Source: Arthrobacter sp. PM3
GTDB taxonomy: Bacteria > Actinomycetota > Actinomycetes > Actinomycetales > Micrococcaceae
DNA length: 64,000 nucleotides
NCBI RefSeq assembly: GCF_003352915.1
Contig: NZ_CP022314.1
Coordinates: forward strand, 1,057,815 to 1,121,814
Direction: 5' to 3'
Shown here: positions 50,762-62,015 of the stretch, piece by piece
Numbering within the stretch: position 1 is the stretch's first letter
Layout: each line of letters starts with the position of its first letter
Notes under the pieces: model-generated
What the model was told of the DNA's origin: nothing
The model's database searches: none
What the model saw: only the letters and a program-made list of their open reading frames with translations
Made by a program: the position numbers and the translations under genes

Positions 50762-51184
50762 ATGCAGCCACGAGTCGACTTGATTTCCTTGGGAGTCCGC
50801 AGCGTTGAGGCCTCCCGCAGCTTCTATGCGGACGGCCTCGGCTGGCGCATCCACCGCGAGGTTCCGGGCGAGGTGGTCTTCATCCAGGCCAATCACGGGC
50901 TCATCCTCTCGCTGTGGGACGCCGCCCGGATGCAAGCCGAGGCGGGCACCAGCGCCCCCGCCGGCGTCCCCTGCATCACGCTGAGCCACAACCTGGCCAG
51001 CACGGCCGAGGTGGACTGGGTGATGGCCGAGGCCGAGGCGGCCGGCGCCACCATTGTCGCGGCCCCGAAGACCCAGCCCTGGGGCGGCTACACCGGCTAT
51101 TTCGCGGATCCCGACGGCTTCCGCTGGGAGGTCGCCTACAACCCCACCTGGGCGGTCGACGACGCCGGCCGGGTCTCGCTCTAA
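50762..51184 (+). CDS. VOC (glyoxalase/dioxygenase fold) family protein
   Basis: A 140-aa protein with two beta-alpha-beta-beta-beta units. The first is VDLISLGVRSVEASRSFYADG, LGWRIHREVPGEVVFIQANH. The second ends GGYTGYFADPDGFRWEVAYN, with the metal-ligand-like Glu. Substrate unknown; similar proteins are lactoylglutathione-lyase-like or resistance proteins. The start is only about 20 bases from the divergent chorismate mutase start and has no Shine-Dalgarno, so the mRNA may have almost no leader. A short GC hairpin at 51195-51212 follows the stop. Confidence 0.88.
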   Translation: MQPRVDLISLGVRSVEASRSFYADGLGWRIHREVPGEVVFIQANHGLILSLWDAARMQAEAGTSAPAGVPCITLSHNLASTAEVDWVMAEAEAAGATIVAAPKTQPWGGYTGYFADPDGFRWEVAYNPTWAVDDAGRVSL

Positions 51185-51481
51185 CGCTCACCTCTCCCCG
51201 AAACGACGGGGATACAGGACCACGGATGGTGACAGGCCGGGTAATAGGTACTCACGCCAAGATTCCCCGACTTGCCGCTTCGGCCGGACAGGCCGCCGCT
51301 CCCCTCACCAAGGGCACCATGGCCTATCGAGGTGTCTGCCGGGTCGCCGTCATCTCGCGCCGCCGCCACCCATTCGACGCAAATGGCCGCTATGGGCAAG
51401 GTCTTCCCGGCCGTTTGTGGCGAATGGGCGGGAAGGGGCGTGTCCGGGAATCGATGGTCGCCGTCCGCCGCACCGGACTGG
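51185..51481. other. 297-bp gap without a recognisable gene
   Basis: Between the VOC gene (plus) and the HMCES gene (minus). Apart from the weak 6-bp hairpin at 51195-51212 (tccccg/cgggga) I see no coding pattern, repeat or promoter that I can support. Short open frames on both strands show no family resemblance. Confidence 0.5.
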
Positions 51482-52243
51482 TCAGAACAGAGTCCCGACC
51501 GGCTGGATGAGTTCCGGTGAGTCGTTCTTGACGTTGCCGACAGCGGTGCCCACGGCGTCGATCTTCCAGCCTTCGGCGACATCGTGCGCGCCCGCCCGGA
51601 CCAGGTCCACCAGGGCGGCGGCGTCCCCGGCGTGCGGGTCCAGCCAGGCCTGCATGGTGTCGCGGTCCATCGGCAACGGGACACGGTCGTGCAGGGCGGT
51701 CAGTTCGGCGAGCATCCCGCCGGCATACCCTTCCGGCGGCGAATCGCAGGTGAGGATCGAGGTCGAAAGCAGCCAGCGTTCCGGGTCGCCGTCGGCTTTG
51801 GACGGGTCTTTCCACCATTCGTACAGCCCGGCGAACACGATCGGGCCGCCGTCGGCCGGGTGCACGTAGTACGGCTGCTTGCTGCGGCCCTCGCCGGCTT
51901 TCCATTCGTAGTAGCCGTCGGCGGGGACCGCGCAGCGCCGGGTCCGGACGGCTTTGCGGAACGAGGGTTTCTCCAGCACGCTCTCGCTGCGGGCGTTGAT
52001 CATCTTCGACCCGATCCCCGGGTCCTTGGCCCAGGAGGGCACCAGCCCCCAGCGGGCCAGGTGCAGCTGCCGCACGGGCTTGGCCGGCGATTCGCCGTCA
52101 ATGAGGCGTTCGAGCAGGATGGGCACGTCAGCTGTCGGGGCCACGTTCCAGGACGGCGGGATCACGATCTCCTTTTCAAGTTCGGCGTCGAACTCGGCCA
52201 GCAGGTCTCCGACGGCCCGGGCCATCACGTAGCGTCCACACAT
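51482..52243 (-). CDS. SOS response-associated peptidase (HMCES/YedK family)
   Basis: A 253-aa protein that crosslinks to abasic sites in single-stranded DNA through Cys2 and protects them. The N-terminus MCGRYVMA gives the catalytic Cys after Met removal. The rest of the SRAP site is seen as SWNVAPTADVPIL (Asn), RRCAVPADGYYEWKA (Glu) and LTALHDRVPLPMD (His in place of the usual LHxRMP form). It is convergent with nothing and divergent from mycoredoxin. No clear LexA box is visible upstream; an 8-bp inverted repeat lies there instead. Confidence 0.93.
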   Translation of the reverse strand: MCGRYVMARAVGDLLAEFDAELEKEIVIPPSWNVAPTADVPILLERLIDGESPAKPVRQLHLARWGLVPSWAKDPGIGSKMINARSESVLEKPSFRKAVRTRRCAVPADGYYEWKAGEGRSKQPYYVHPADGGPIVFAGLYEWWKDPSKADGDPERWLLSTSILTCDSPPEGYAGGMLAELTALHDRVPLPMDRDTMQAWLDPHAGDAAALVDLVRAGAHDVAEGWKIDAVGTAVGNVKNDSPELIQPVGTLF

Positions 52244-52268
52244 GTCCCCAGCATGCCACCGCGGACCG

Positions 52269-52294
52269 CCGTGCGGGAATAGTGTGCCGCACGG
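52269..52294. promoter_or_regulatory. 8-bp inverted repeat in the HMCES/mycoredoxin divergent region
   Basis: A perfect repeat ccgtgcgg ... ccgcacgg with a 10-base spacer (gaatagtgtg), between the divergent HMCES and mycoredoxin starts. It is placed like an operator. No regulator is encoded next to it. Confidence 0.4.
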
Positions 52295-52377
52295 TACGGT
52301 TATTGCCAGTGACGTACGCCCTTCGCGGGCCGGCCTCCAACGCCGGCCCCCCCAATCACCAGTCTGAGGAGAACTTC

Positions 52378-52635
52378 GTGGACTTCACCCCCGAATCCGG
52401 CACCATCACCATGTTTTCGACCACTTGGTGTGGCTACTGCAACCGGCTGAAGAAGCAGCTGGATGCGCAGGGCATCGGGTACACCGAGATCAACATCGAG
52501 GAAGTCGAAGGCACGGCCGATCTCGTGGAGAAGCTCAACGGAGGCAACCGCACCGTCCCCACCGTGCTGTTCCCGGACGGCACCGCGGCCACCAACCCCT
52601 CCGCAGCGGAGGTCAAGACCCGCCTCGCGGCCTGA
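52378..52635 (+). CDS. mrx1: mycoredoxin (glutaredoxin-like, CGYC)
   Basis: An 85-aa thioredoxin-fold protein that reduces mixed disulfides with mycothiol. The active site is Cys18-Gly-Tyr-Cys21 in MFSTTWCGYCNRLKKQL. The GNRTVPTVLFPDGTAATNPS stretch holds the cis-Pro and the mycothiol-binding part. The GTG at 52378 has GAGGAG about 6 bases upstream, and earlier in-frame codons do not fit the family. It lies about 100 bases before the mycothiol-dependent dehydrogenase gene, a functional pairing. Confidence 0.94.
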   Translation: MDFTPESGTITMFSTTWCGYCNRLKKQLDAQGIGYTEINIEEVEGTADLVEKLNGGNRTVPTVLFPDGTAATNPSAAEVKTRLAA

Positions 52636-52734
52636 GCCCCGAAGCACCTGAACCACCAGTAACCAGCCAGCGGGCGCGGCCTCACGGAGGCTGCGCCCTG
52701 TTGCATGCAGCGACACGAACTGAGGGAGAAGTCC

Positions 52735-53820
52735 ATGGTCCACAAAGTCAAAGGCGCCGTAGTCCGTTCCAAGAACGCCGAGGTCACCCTGGAGACCATC
52801 CTGGTGCCGGATCCGGGCCCCGGCGAGGCACTGGTGGACATCCTCACCTGCGGCGTCTGCCACACCGACCTGCACTACAAGCAGGGTGCCATCAGTGACG
52901 ACTTCCCGTTCCTGCTCGGCCACGAGGCCACCGGCGTGGTCAGCGCCGTCGGACCGGACGTCACCGAGGTGGCACCCGGCGACCGCGTGGTGCTCAACTG
53001 GCGTGCGGTCTGCGGCGAATGCCGCGCCTGCCGCCGCGGTGAACCGCAGTACTGCTTCAATACCCACAACGCCACCCAGAAGATGACGCTGGAAGACGGC
53101 ACGGAACTCTCGCCGGCGCTCGGCATCGGCGCGTTCGCCGAGAAGACCCTCGTCGCCGCCGGGCAATGCACCAAGGTGGACCCCGACGCCGACCCCGCCG
53201 CCGTCGGCCTGCTCGGCTGCGGCGTCATGGCCGGCATCGGCGCCGCCATCAACACCGGGAACGTCAAGCGCGGCGATTCCGTCGCCGTGATCGGCTGCGG
53301 CGGCGTGGGCGTGGCTGCCGTCGCCGGCGCCGCGCTCGCCGGCGCCACCACGGTGATCGCCGTCGACATCGATGCCAAGAAGCTCCGGCGCGCCAAGGAC
53401 CTCGGCGCCACACACACCGTGGACTCCTCCGCCGTCGACCCCGTGGAGGCCATCCGCGAACTCACCGGCGGCTTCGGCGCCGACGTGGTGATCGACGCCG
53501 TCGGCCGTCCCGAAACGTACAAGCAGGCGTTCTACGCCCGCGACCTCGCCGGCACGGTGGTCCTGGTGGGGGTCCCCAGCCCCGAGATGACGCTGGAACT
53601 GCCCCTCCTGGACGTGTTCGGCCGTGGCGGCTCGCTCAAGTCCTCGTGGTACGGCGACTGCCTTCCCTCCCGCGACTTCCCCATGCTCATCAGCCTGTAC
53701 CGCCAGGGCAAGCTGGACCTCGACGCCTTCGTGACGGAGCGGATCACGATCGACCAGATCGAAGAGGCTTTCGGCAAGATGCACGCCGGCGCCGTGCTGC
53801 GTTCGGTGGTCGAGCTGTGA
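52735..53820 (+). CDS. mscR: S-(hydroxymethyl)mycothiol dehydrogenase
   Basis: Zinc alcohol dehydrogenase of 361 aa that oxidises the formaldehyde-mycothiol adduct; the family also reduces S-nitrosomycothiol. The catalytic zinc ligands are in [10 protein letters not shown] and LGHEATGVV. The structural zinc site is the four-Cys loop [15 protein letters not shown]. The NAD-binding Rossmann loop is [18 protein letters not shown] followed by VIAVDID. The ATG at 52735 has GGGAG upstream. Its stop overlaps the next gene as GTGA, so a dehydrogenase plus MBL hydrolase unit is clear. Confidence 0.95.
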   Translation: MVHKVKGAVVRSKNAEVTLETILVPDPGPGEALVDILTCGVCHTDLHYKQGAISDDFPFLLGHEATGVVSAVGPDVTEVAPGDRVVLNWRAVCGECRACRRGEPQYCFNTHNATQKMTLEDGTELSPALGIGAFAEKTLVAAGQCTKVDPDADPAAVGLLGCGVMAGIGAAINTGNVKRGDSVAVIGCGGVGVAAVAGAALAGATTVIAVDIDAKKLRRAKDLGATHTVDSSAVDPVEAIRELTGGFGADVVIDAVGRPETYKQAFYARDLAGTVVLVGVPSPEMTLELPLLDVFGRGGSLKSSWYGDCLPSRDFPMLISLYRQGKLDLDAFVTERITIDQIEEAFGKMHAGAVLRSVVEL

Positions 53821-54479
53821 ACGGCACCGCGGCCGGAGGTATCCGGATCGACCGGCTGGTCACCTCGGGCACGTTCTCGCTCGACGGCGGCACCTGGGAC
53901 GTCGACAACAACGTCTGGATCATCGGGGATGAGACCGAATGCGTCATCATCGACCCCGCCCATGATCCGGCGGCCGTGGCAGCGGCCGTCCATGGCCGGA
54001 AGGTCACTGCGATCCTGCTGACGCACGGGCACGACGACCACATCGCCGCCGTCGGCGAGGTCCGTCAGCTCGTGGACGCGCCCGTGTACCTGCACCGGGA
54101 CGACTGGATGCTGTGGGAACGGGTATTCCCGGGCACCGAACCGGACCACGCCATCGCCGACGGCGACACCTTCCCGGTCGCCGGGGCCGCGCTCACGGCC
54201 CTGCACACGCCCGGCCACTCGCCGGGGTCCGTGTGCTTCCACCTTCCGGGCGGCGGCGCCGGGGTTGAAGGCACGGTCTTCAGCGGTGACACGCTATTCC
54301 AGGGCGGACCGGGAGCTACCGGCCGTTCCTTCAGCGACTTCCCCACCATCATCGGGTCCATCCGGGCCCGGCTCCTGCCGCTTCCGGCGGACACCGTAGT
54401 GCGGACCGGGCACGGGGATCCGACGACGATCGGCGCCGAATCCCCGCACCTTGACGAATGGATCGCGCGCGGGCACTAG
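53817..54479 (+). CDS. MBL-fold metallo-hydrolase linked to mycothiol-dependent formaldehyde oxidation
   Basis: A 220-aa metallo-beta-lactamase fold protein with the [14 protein letters not shown] metal motif (HxHxDH), then [28 protein letters not shown] and [12 protein letters not shown] as further His/Asp ligands. By its coupling to mscR and its glyoxalase II-like pattern it probably hydrolyses the S-formyl-mycothiol product to formate and mycothiol. The family role is inferred from context. The GTG start overlaps the mscR stop. Confidence 0.9.
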   Translation: MNGTAAGGIRIDRLVTSGTFSLDGGTWDVDNNVWIIGDETECVIIDPAHDPAAVAAAVHGRKVTAILLTHGHDDHIAAVGEVRQLVDAPVYLHRDDWMLWERVFPGTEPDHAIADGDTFPVAGAALTALHTPGHSPGSVCFHLPGGGAGVEGTVFSGDTLFQGGPGATGRSFSDFPTIIGSIRARLLPLPADTVVRTGHGDPTTIGAESPHLDEWIARGH

Positions 54480-54534
54480 TCCCCACGGGGCCCTCATCGC
54501 CTCAGGACATAGGTCCGCCATAGGATAGGGGGCC

Positions 54535-55035
54535 ATGAGCCCCTTCGCCAGCATGGATCCCGCCACTTTCACGGCCGATCTGCGGACCCAGTTCGATGCG
54601 TTCCTCGACGAGCACCGGGCGGCCCTGCACGACTGCTTGGACGGCCTGACGGAACAGGAGGCCCGGGCGTCGCTGGTGCCCTCACGGACCACCCTTCTGG
54701 GGCTGGTCAAGCACGCCACGTTCGTGGAGAAGGTCTGGTTCGACGAGGCCATCACGTGCCGGACCCGGGCCGAGATCGGGATCCCGGCCACCCCCGATGA
54801 GTCGTTCGTCCTTGCGGCCGGCGACACGATCGGGGGCATCCGGGCCGCGTACGCGCGGGCATGCGAGGATTCACGCCGCCGGACCGATCCCTTGGCCCTG
54901 GACGACCTCGCCAGGGGCAACAGGCGCGGCCCGCTGCCCCTGCGGTGGGTCTACCTGCACATGCTCCGTGAACTCGCCCAGCACTGCGGCCACGCCGACA
55001 TCCTGCGCGAGCAGGTCCTCGCAGCGCGCAGCTAG
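54535..55035 (+). CDS. DinB/DUF664 family protein
   Basis: A 166-aa four-helix-bundle protein of the DinB-like/DUF664 group. Family pieces are LDGLTEQEARASLVPSRTTL, LGLVKHATFVEKVWF (first metal His) and YLHMLRELAQHCGHADILRE with two His. This superfamily includes mycothiol- and bacillithiol-dependent S-transferases, so a mycothiol-linked role beside mrx1-mscR is possible but not shown. It is 55 bases after the MBL gene. Its stop overlaps the convergent metF-like stop by 4 bases. Confidence 0.85.
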   Translation: MSPFASMDPATFTADLRTQFDAFLDEHRAALHDCLDGLTEQEARASLVPSRTTLLGLVKHATFVEKVWFDEAITCRTRAEIGIPATPDESFVLAAGDTIGGIRAAYARACEDSRRRTDPLALDDLARGNRRGPLPLRWVYLHMLRELAQHCGHADILREQVLAARS

Positions 55036-55883
55036 CCGGCGGCGAGTCCGGGGCCGCCAGCGGCTGCGTACGGTTCCAGGCTATTGAAGGTGTAGAGGTG
55101 GATGCCGGCCAGGGCCGGGGCGGCCGCTGACAGCTCGGACACCAGGCCTTCGGGTGAGTAGTTGCCGCCGTTCAGGAGCCGCCGGGCGAGCGGACCCTTC
55201 CGGCTGATAAAGCGCAATGAGGGACCCACGCCGATCTTGGTGGCCAGGGAGATGAGCCTGGTCCGGGGCACCTGACCGGCCACTCCGGCCCACACCGGCA
55301 GGGCGACGCCTTCCCGGCGCAACAGCTCCACGTAGCAGCTGATCCTGGCGGCGGAGAAACACATCTGCGTCACCACGTGCGTGGCCAGATGCTGTTTTTC
55401 CAGCAGTGCGTCGAGCATATGCAGCGGATTCCGGCGCGGATGGCCCTCCGGGTAGCCGGCGACGCCGATCGCGATCTGCCCGCCGGAGAGGTCGGCGATG
55501 TCCTCCATGAGCCGGGCACCGGTGTCGTAGGGGCCGGCGGCGTGCGCCGCGTCGCCGCCGATGGCGAAGACATCGGTGATCCCGGAATCCTCGCAGTCCC
55601 TGAGGATGCCGGCGAGCTGTGCGCGGTCCTCGAGGCTGCGTGCGGCAAGGTGCGGCACCACGTCATAGCCCAGCCGGCGAAGCTGCACCGCCGTCTGCAT
55701 CGTGGGTTTGACGCCGTGGTGAGGCAGGCACGTCACCGTGAGCGTCGAGCCTGCCGGGAGGCTCGCCTGGATTCCGGGCACGATGCCGTCCGTGGGAATA
55801 ATCTCCAGCCGCGTGGGCAGCGCGCTGGCGGCCCCGGCGGGCCGGAGCGCAGGGGAAGTGGTTGAAAGTGAATGGACTGTCAC
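55032..55883 (-). CDS. metF: divergent methylenetetrahydrofolate reductase-like protein
   Basis: A 283-aa TIM-barrel protein with MetF family features: DVFAIGGDAAHAAGPYDTGA (the flavin-binding GD region), IGVAGYPEGHPRRN and THVVTQMCFSAA. The usual FEFFPPK near the N-terminus reads LEIIPTD, keeping the catalytic-type Glu. It should interconvert methylene- and methyl-tetrahydrofolate, but it is clearly an atypical branch. It lies 84 bases after purU and follows the glycine permease, which suggests a C1 catabolic role rather than methionine synthesis. The start at 55883 is one of several Met/Val options. Confidence 0.78.
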   Translation of the reverse strand: MTVHSLSTTSPALRPAGAASALPTRLEIIPTDGIVPGIQASLPAGSTLTVTCLPHHGVKPTMQTAVQLRRLGYDVVPHLAARSLEDRAQLAGILRDCEDSGITDVFAIGGDAAHAAGPYDTGARLMEDIADLSGGQIAIGVAGYPEGHPRRNPLHMLDALLEKQHLATHVVTQMCFSAARISCYVELLRREGVALPVWAGVAGQVPRTRLISLATKIGVGPSLRFISRKGPLARRLLNGGNYSPEGLVSELSAAAPALAGIHLYTFNSLEPYAAAGGPGLAAG

Positions 55884-55967
55884 GAGGACCTCCAGGGAAT
55901 GGCCGGCGCAACGCGCCGGAGCGGACAGGGGCAGACCGGGCTGAACAGGCGAAACGGTGCCGGGGCG

Positions 55968-56873
55968 TCAGCGAAGAATGACGGTCCGGTTGCCGGAGAG
56001 GATGATTCGCCCTTCAGCGTGCCAGCGGACGGCGTTCGTCAGGGCCTTGCACTCCGCATCCCTGCCGACCGCTACAAGATCGGCCGGGGTGTAGGTGTGG
56101 TCCACCTCTATCACCTGCTGGGAAATGATGGGTCCCTCGTCCAGCTCCGAGTTGACGTAGTGCGCCGTGGCACCGACTGTCTTGACACCCCGGTCGTACG
56201 CCTGATGGTACGGTTTGGCGCCCTTGAAGCTCGGCAGGAAGGAATGATGGATGTTGATGGCTTTGCCGGCCAGCCGGGCCGTCAGGCTGTCGCTGAAAAC
56301 CTGCATGTAGCGGGCAAGGACCACCAGCTCAACCTTGTAGGTTTCCACCAGGTCGAGCAGCTTGGCTTCCGCCTCCGGCTTGGTTTCCTGGCGCACGGGC
56401 ACATGGTGGAAGGGGATCCCGTGCCAGGTGACAAGATCCTCATGGTCACGGTGGTTGGACACCACAGCGACGATCTCGACCGGGAGTTCGCCGATCCGGG
56501 CCCGGAAGAGCAGATCATTGAGGCAATGGCTGTACTTGGAGACCATGACGAGGATCCGCAGTTTGCGGCCGTGACGTTCCAGGCGCCAGTTCATGTCCCA
56601 TTCCGCGGCCACGGGTGTGAAGTCCCGCTGGAGCTCTTCAACGGTTGCGGCGCTGCCCGTCGAGAAGTGCACCCGCATGAAGAAGTGCTCCTCCTGCCGG
56701 TCGCCGAACTGCTTGATGTCGATGATGTTGCAGCCGTGGTCCAGGAGAAACTTGGAGACGGAGTGCACAATCCCGGGCGATTCGCGGCAGTCGAGCGTGA
56801 GCACAAACTCCGCGCCTGCCGCTTCCGGCCGATCCCCCGCAGCGCTGCCTGCCGATGCTGTTCCGGCGGTCAT
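55968..56873 (-). CDS. purU: formyltetrahydrofolate deformylase
   Basis: Hydrolyses 10-formyl-THF to formate and THF, balancing folate pools when glycine and C1 supply are high. The protein is 301 aa. The N-terminal ACT-like domain is FVLTLDCRESPGIVHSVSKF to about residue 100. The formyltransferase-like domain has NIHHSFLPSFKGAKPYHQAY, VKTVGATAHYVNSELDEGPI and the VEVDHTYT-like IEVDHTYTPADLV with the catalytic His/Asp. The ATG at 56873 overlaps the permease stop as ATGA, so it is in the riboswitch-led operon. Confidence 0.95.
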   Translation of the reverse strand: MTAGTASAGSAAGDRPEAAGAEFVLTLDCRESPGIVHSVSKFLLDHGCNIIDIKQFGDRQEEHFFMRVHFSTGSAATVEELQRDFTPVAAEWDMNWRLERHGRKLRILVMVSKYSHCLNDLLFRARIGELPVEIVAVVSNHRDHEDLVTWHGIPFHHVPVRQETKPEAEAKLLDLVETYKVELVVLARYMQVFSDSLTARLAGKAINIHHSFLPSFKGAKPYHQAYDRGVKTVGATAHYVNSELDEGPIISQQVIEVDHTYTPADLVAVGRDAECKALTNAVRWHAEGRIILSGNRTVILR

Positions 56874-58339
56874 TTGCTCTGCACCGCCCGGATCTCCGCC
56901 TCGGCTTCCTGCTCCGCCTGGAGGTCCGCCTTGAACGCCTCGTAGCGGGCCAGGTGGACCGGACGGCGGCGCAGGACAAACCAGGCCACGCCGAGCACGA
57001 TGAACCAGACCGGCGTCACCACGAGCGCCACCAGCGTGTCCGGCTGGGTGGTCAGCGTCCACAGCACGAAGGCGAAGAACGCGAAGACCACCCACACCAT
57101 CGGGACGCCGCCGGGCATCTTGAACGTGGACGAGGCATGCAGCCCGGGGCGGCGCCGGCGGAAGGCCAGGTAGCTGGCCAGGATGATGGACCAGACGAAG
57201 ACAAAGCAGACGGCAGAAACCGTGGTGACCATTTCGAAGGCCTTGCCGATGTTCTCCCCCGCATACATCAGGACGACTCCAGAGAGCAGGAGCACGCAGG
57301 AGAGGAAGAGGGCGTTCTGCGGGACCTTGCGGCGGGACAGGTTGCCGAAGCGGGCCGGCGCGTCGCCTTCCTGGGCGAGCCCGTAGACCATGCGGGACGT
57401 GGAGTAGATGCCGGAGTTGGCTGAAGACATCGCCGAAGTGAGGACCACCAGGTTGACCACGGTGGCGGCGGCGCCGAGGCCCGCCAGGGAGAACATGGCG
57501 ATGAAGGGGCTGTGGCCGGCGGCGAACTCGGTCCAGGGGATAACGGACATCAGGATGATGAGGGCCCCGACGTAGAAGAGAAGTACACGTACCGGAATGG
57601 AGTTGATGGCCTTGGGGAGGTTCTTCTCCGGATCCTTGGCCTCCGCCGCCGTGGTGCCCACCAGCTCAATGCCGACGAATGCGAACACGGCAATCTGGAA
57701 GCCGGCCACGAAGCCCATAAACTCGTTCGGGAAGAAGCCCCCGTGGCTCCACAGGTTGCTGAAGGAGGCCGGTCCGGCCGCAGAGCTGAACCCGCTGAAG
57801 ATCATGAACAGACCCACCACGATCAGTGCCACGATCGCGACGATCTTGATGAGTGCGAACCAGAACTCGGTTTCGCCGAAAGCCTTGACTGTGGTGAGGT
57901 TCAGCAGCAGGAGGATGGCGATGGTGACCAGGCCCGGGATCCACAGGGGCAGGCCGGGCCACAGTTCCTGGGAATACCCGGCGATGGCAATGACATCCGC
58001 GATTCCGGTGATCACCCAACAGAACCAATACGTCCAGCCCGTGAAGAATCCCGCCCACGGACCGAGCAGATCCGCGGCGAAGTCACTGAAGGATTTGTAG
58101 TGCAGGTTGGACAGGAGCAGCTCGCCCATGGCCCGCATGACGAAGAACAACATGAAGCCGATGATCATGTAGACAAAAATGACCGAGGGTCCGGCTGCCG
58201 AGATAGTCTTACCCGAGCCCATGAACAGGCCCGTTCCAATGGCGCCGCCGATCGCGATCAGCTGGATGTGCCGGTTGCTGAGCTGCCGCTCAAGGTGGGG
58301 AGCTTCAACCTCAGAAGAAGGTGGTCGCTGAATCGTCAT
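56870..58339 (-). CDS. cycA: amino acid permease, probable glycine/alanine/serine type (CycA-like)
   Basis: A 489-aa APC transporter with 12 membrane helices. The N-terminus reads LERQLSNRHIQLIAIGGAIG and TGLFMGSGKTISAAGPSVIF, the classic AAT-family pattern. Then come YWFCWVITGIADVIAIAGYS, GFQIAVFAFVGIELVGTTAA and the later PTRLGNLSRR-like AGDAPARFGNLSRRKVPQNA region. A tandem glycine riboswitch upstream makes glycine the most likely substrate, with Ala and Ser possible. The ATG at 58339 has GGAG six bases upstream. It is coupled to purU. Confidence 0.9.
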   Translation of the reverse strand: MTIQRPPSSEVEAPHLERQLSNRHIQLIAIGGAIGTGLFMGSGKTISAAGPSVIFVYMIIGFMLFFVMRAMGELLLSNLHYKSFSDFAADLLGPWAGFFTGWTYWFCWVITGIADVIAIAGYSQELWPGLPLWIPGLVTIAILLLLNLTTVKAFGETEFWFALIKIVAIVALIVVGLFMIFSGFSSAAGPASFSNLWSHGGFFPNEFMGFVAGFQIAVFAFVGIELVGTTAAEAKDPEKNLPKAINSIPVRVLLFYVGALIILMSVIPWTEFAAGHSPFIAMFSLAGLGAAATVVNLVVLTSAMSSANSGIYSTSRMVYGLAQEGDAPARFGNLSRRKVPQNALFLSCVLLLSGVVLMYAGENIGKAFEMVTTVSAVCFVFVWSIILASYLAFRRRRPGLHASSTFKMPGGVPMVWVVFAFFAFVLWTLTTQPDTLVALVVTPVWFIVLGVAWFVLRRRPVHLARYEAFKADLQAEQEAEAEIRAVQSK

Positions 58340-58383
58340 GAGGAACTCCATCGTTCAAGTGGCATTTCAGCCACGATGATTCG

Positions 58384-58594
58384 GGTTCCTCCCCGCTCTG
58401 TCTTGGACCTGAGAGTTTCCGCGCCTCCTGCTCCTGCAGGAGACGCTTGCACCGTCGGTGAGCAGTGCGCCTTGATGACGTACCTGCTGCTTTCCAGAGT
58501 TGCCTCGCCGCGGCGGTACGGGGGCCTGAGAGATTCCTGGGGAGGATTTGCTCCTACGGCGCCTGCTGCATGTACCGGCAGGACTCTCCCGCCG
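58384..58594 (-). promoter_or_regulatory. tandem glycine riboswitch upstream of the permease
   Basis: Two gcvT-type aptamers in a row on the minus strand. The 5' aptamer begins ggcgggagag (58594 downwards) and contains aatctctcaggcccc; the 3' aptamer ends with aaactctcaggtccaagaca and gagcggggaggaaccc. The linker has gcaactctggaaagcagc. Binding of glycine is expected to change expression of the permease-purU operon; the expression platform between 58384 and 58340 is short. Confidence 0.92.
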
Positions 58595-58890
58595 CAGATC
58601 GTTGGCATGTTCATTTTTGAGGCTTGCGGAAATCGCCGCCGTGCGGACAACAGGTCCGCGCAACACTACGTTTTCCGCGGCTCCTGCGCCCGAATGCCGG
58701 GACCGCAGGGGCCGCGGCCGGCGCCCGCTGCCACAGCATCGGCCGGCCGATTCAGTGTGGGCTGGCTCACGCCGGAAAGTCAAGCCCCCAAAATTGTTTC
58801 GCGGCGCCGCGTCCCAAATTTTGCGCGGCACGGGAATTGTGTGTACCGTGTGATCCGAATCACCAACATTTGAATATGCCTTTCGAACCG
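58595..58890. other. 296-bp spacer between the two divergent riboswitches
   Basis: This must contain both divergent promoters. I see a hairpin gcggac-aacag-gtccgc at 58643-58659, an interrupted repeat caaaatt ... aattttg (58789-58795 and 58817-58823) flanking gcggcgccgcg, and a palindrome GTGAT-CCGA-ATCAC at 58850-58863. No gene is visible. Confidence 0.6.
58850..58863 (+). promoter_or_regulatory. palindromic operator candidate upstream of gcvP riboswitch
   Basis: A 5-4-5 palindrome, gtgatccgaatcac, 27 bases before the start of the gcvP riboswitch. A gaatat hexamer nearby (58872-58877) could be the -10. It is suggestive of a GntR-type or other dimeric repressor site. No regulator gene is adjacent. 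Confidence 0.35.
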
Positions 58891-59094
58891 TGGCGGGAGA
58901 GTCCTCCCCGACATCATCCGGGCAGGCGCCGTAGGAGCAAATCCTCCCCAGGAATCTCTCAGGCCCATGTACCGCCGCGGCTAGGCAACTCTGGAAAGCA
59001 GCCAGCGCGTTATGTGGCGCCTGGCTCACCGACGGTGCAAGCGGACGAGCGTCTGCGGAATCTCTCAGGTCCAATACAGAGCGGGGAGGAACCC
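58891..59094 (+). promoter_or_regulatory. tandem glycine riboswitch upstream of gcvPTH-glyA
   Basis: Two aptamers: the first begins tggcgggagag and contains aatctctcaggccc, the linker has ggcaactctggaaagcagcc, and the second ends with aatctctcaggtccaatacag and agcggggaggaaccc. A 45-base stretch (58922-58966) is identical to one in the divergent riboswitch (58566-58522), showing common origin. It is expected to turn on glycine cleavage when glycine is abundant. Confidence 0.93.
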
Positions 59095-59138
59095 GGTCCC
59101 CTCCGGCGCAATGCGTCGGCCATACCTTGGAGTTCCTC

Positions 59139-62006
<2,868 letters not shown>

Positions 62007-62015
62007 GGATTGTTG

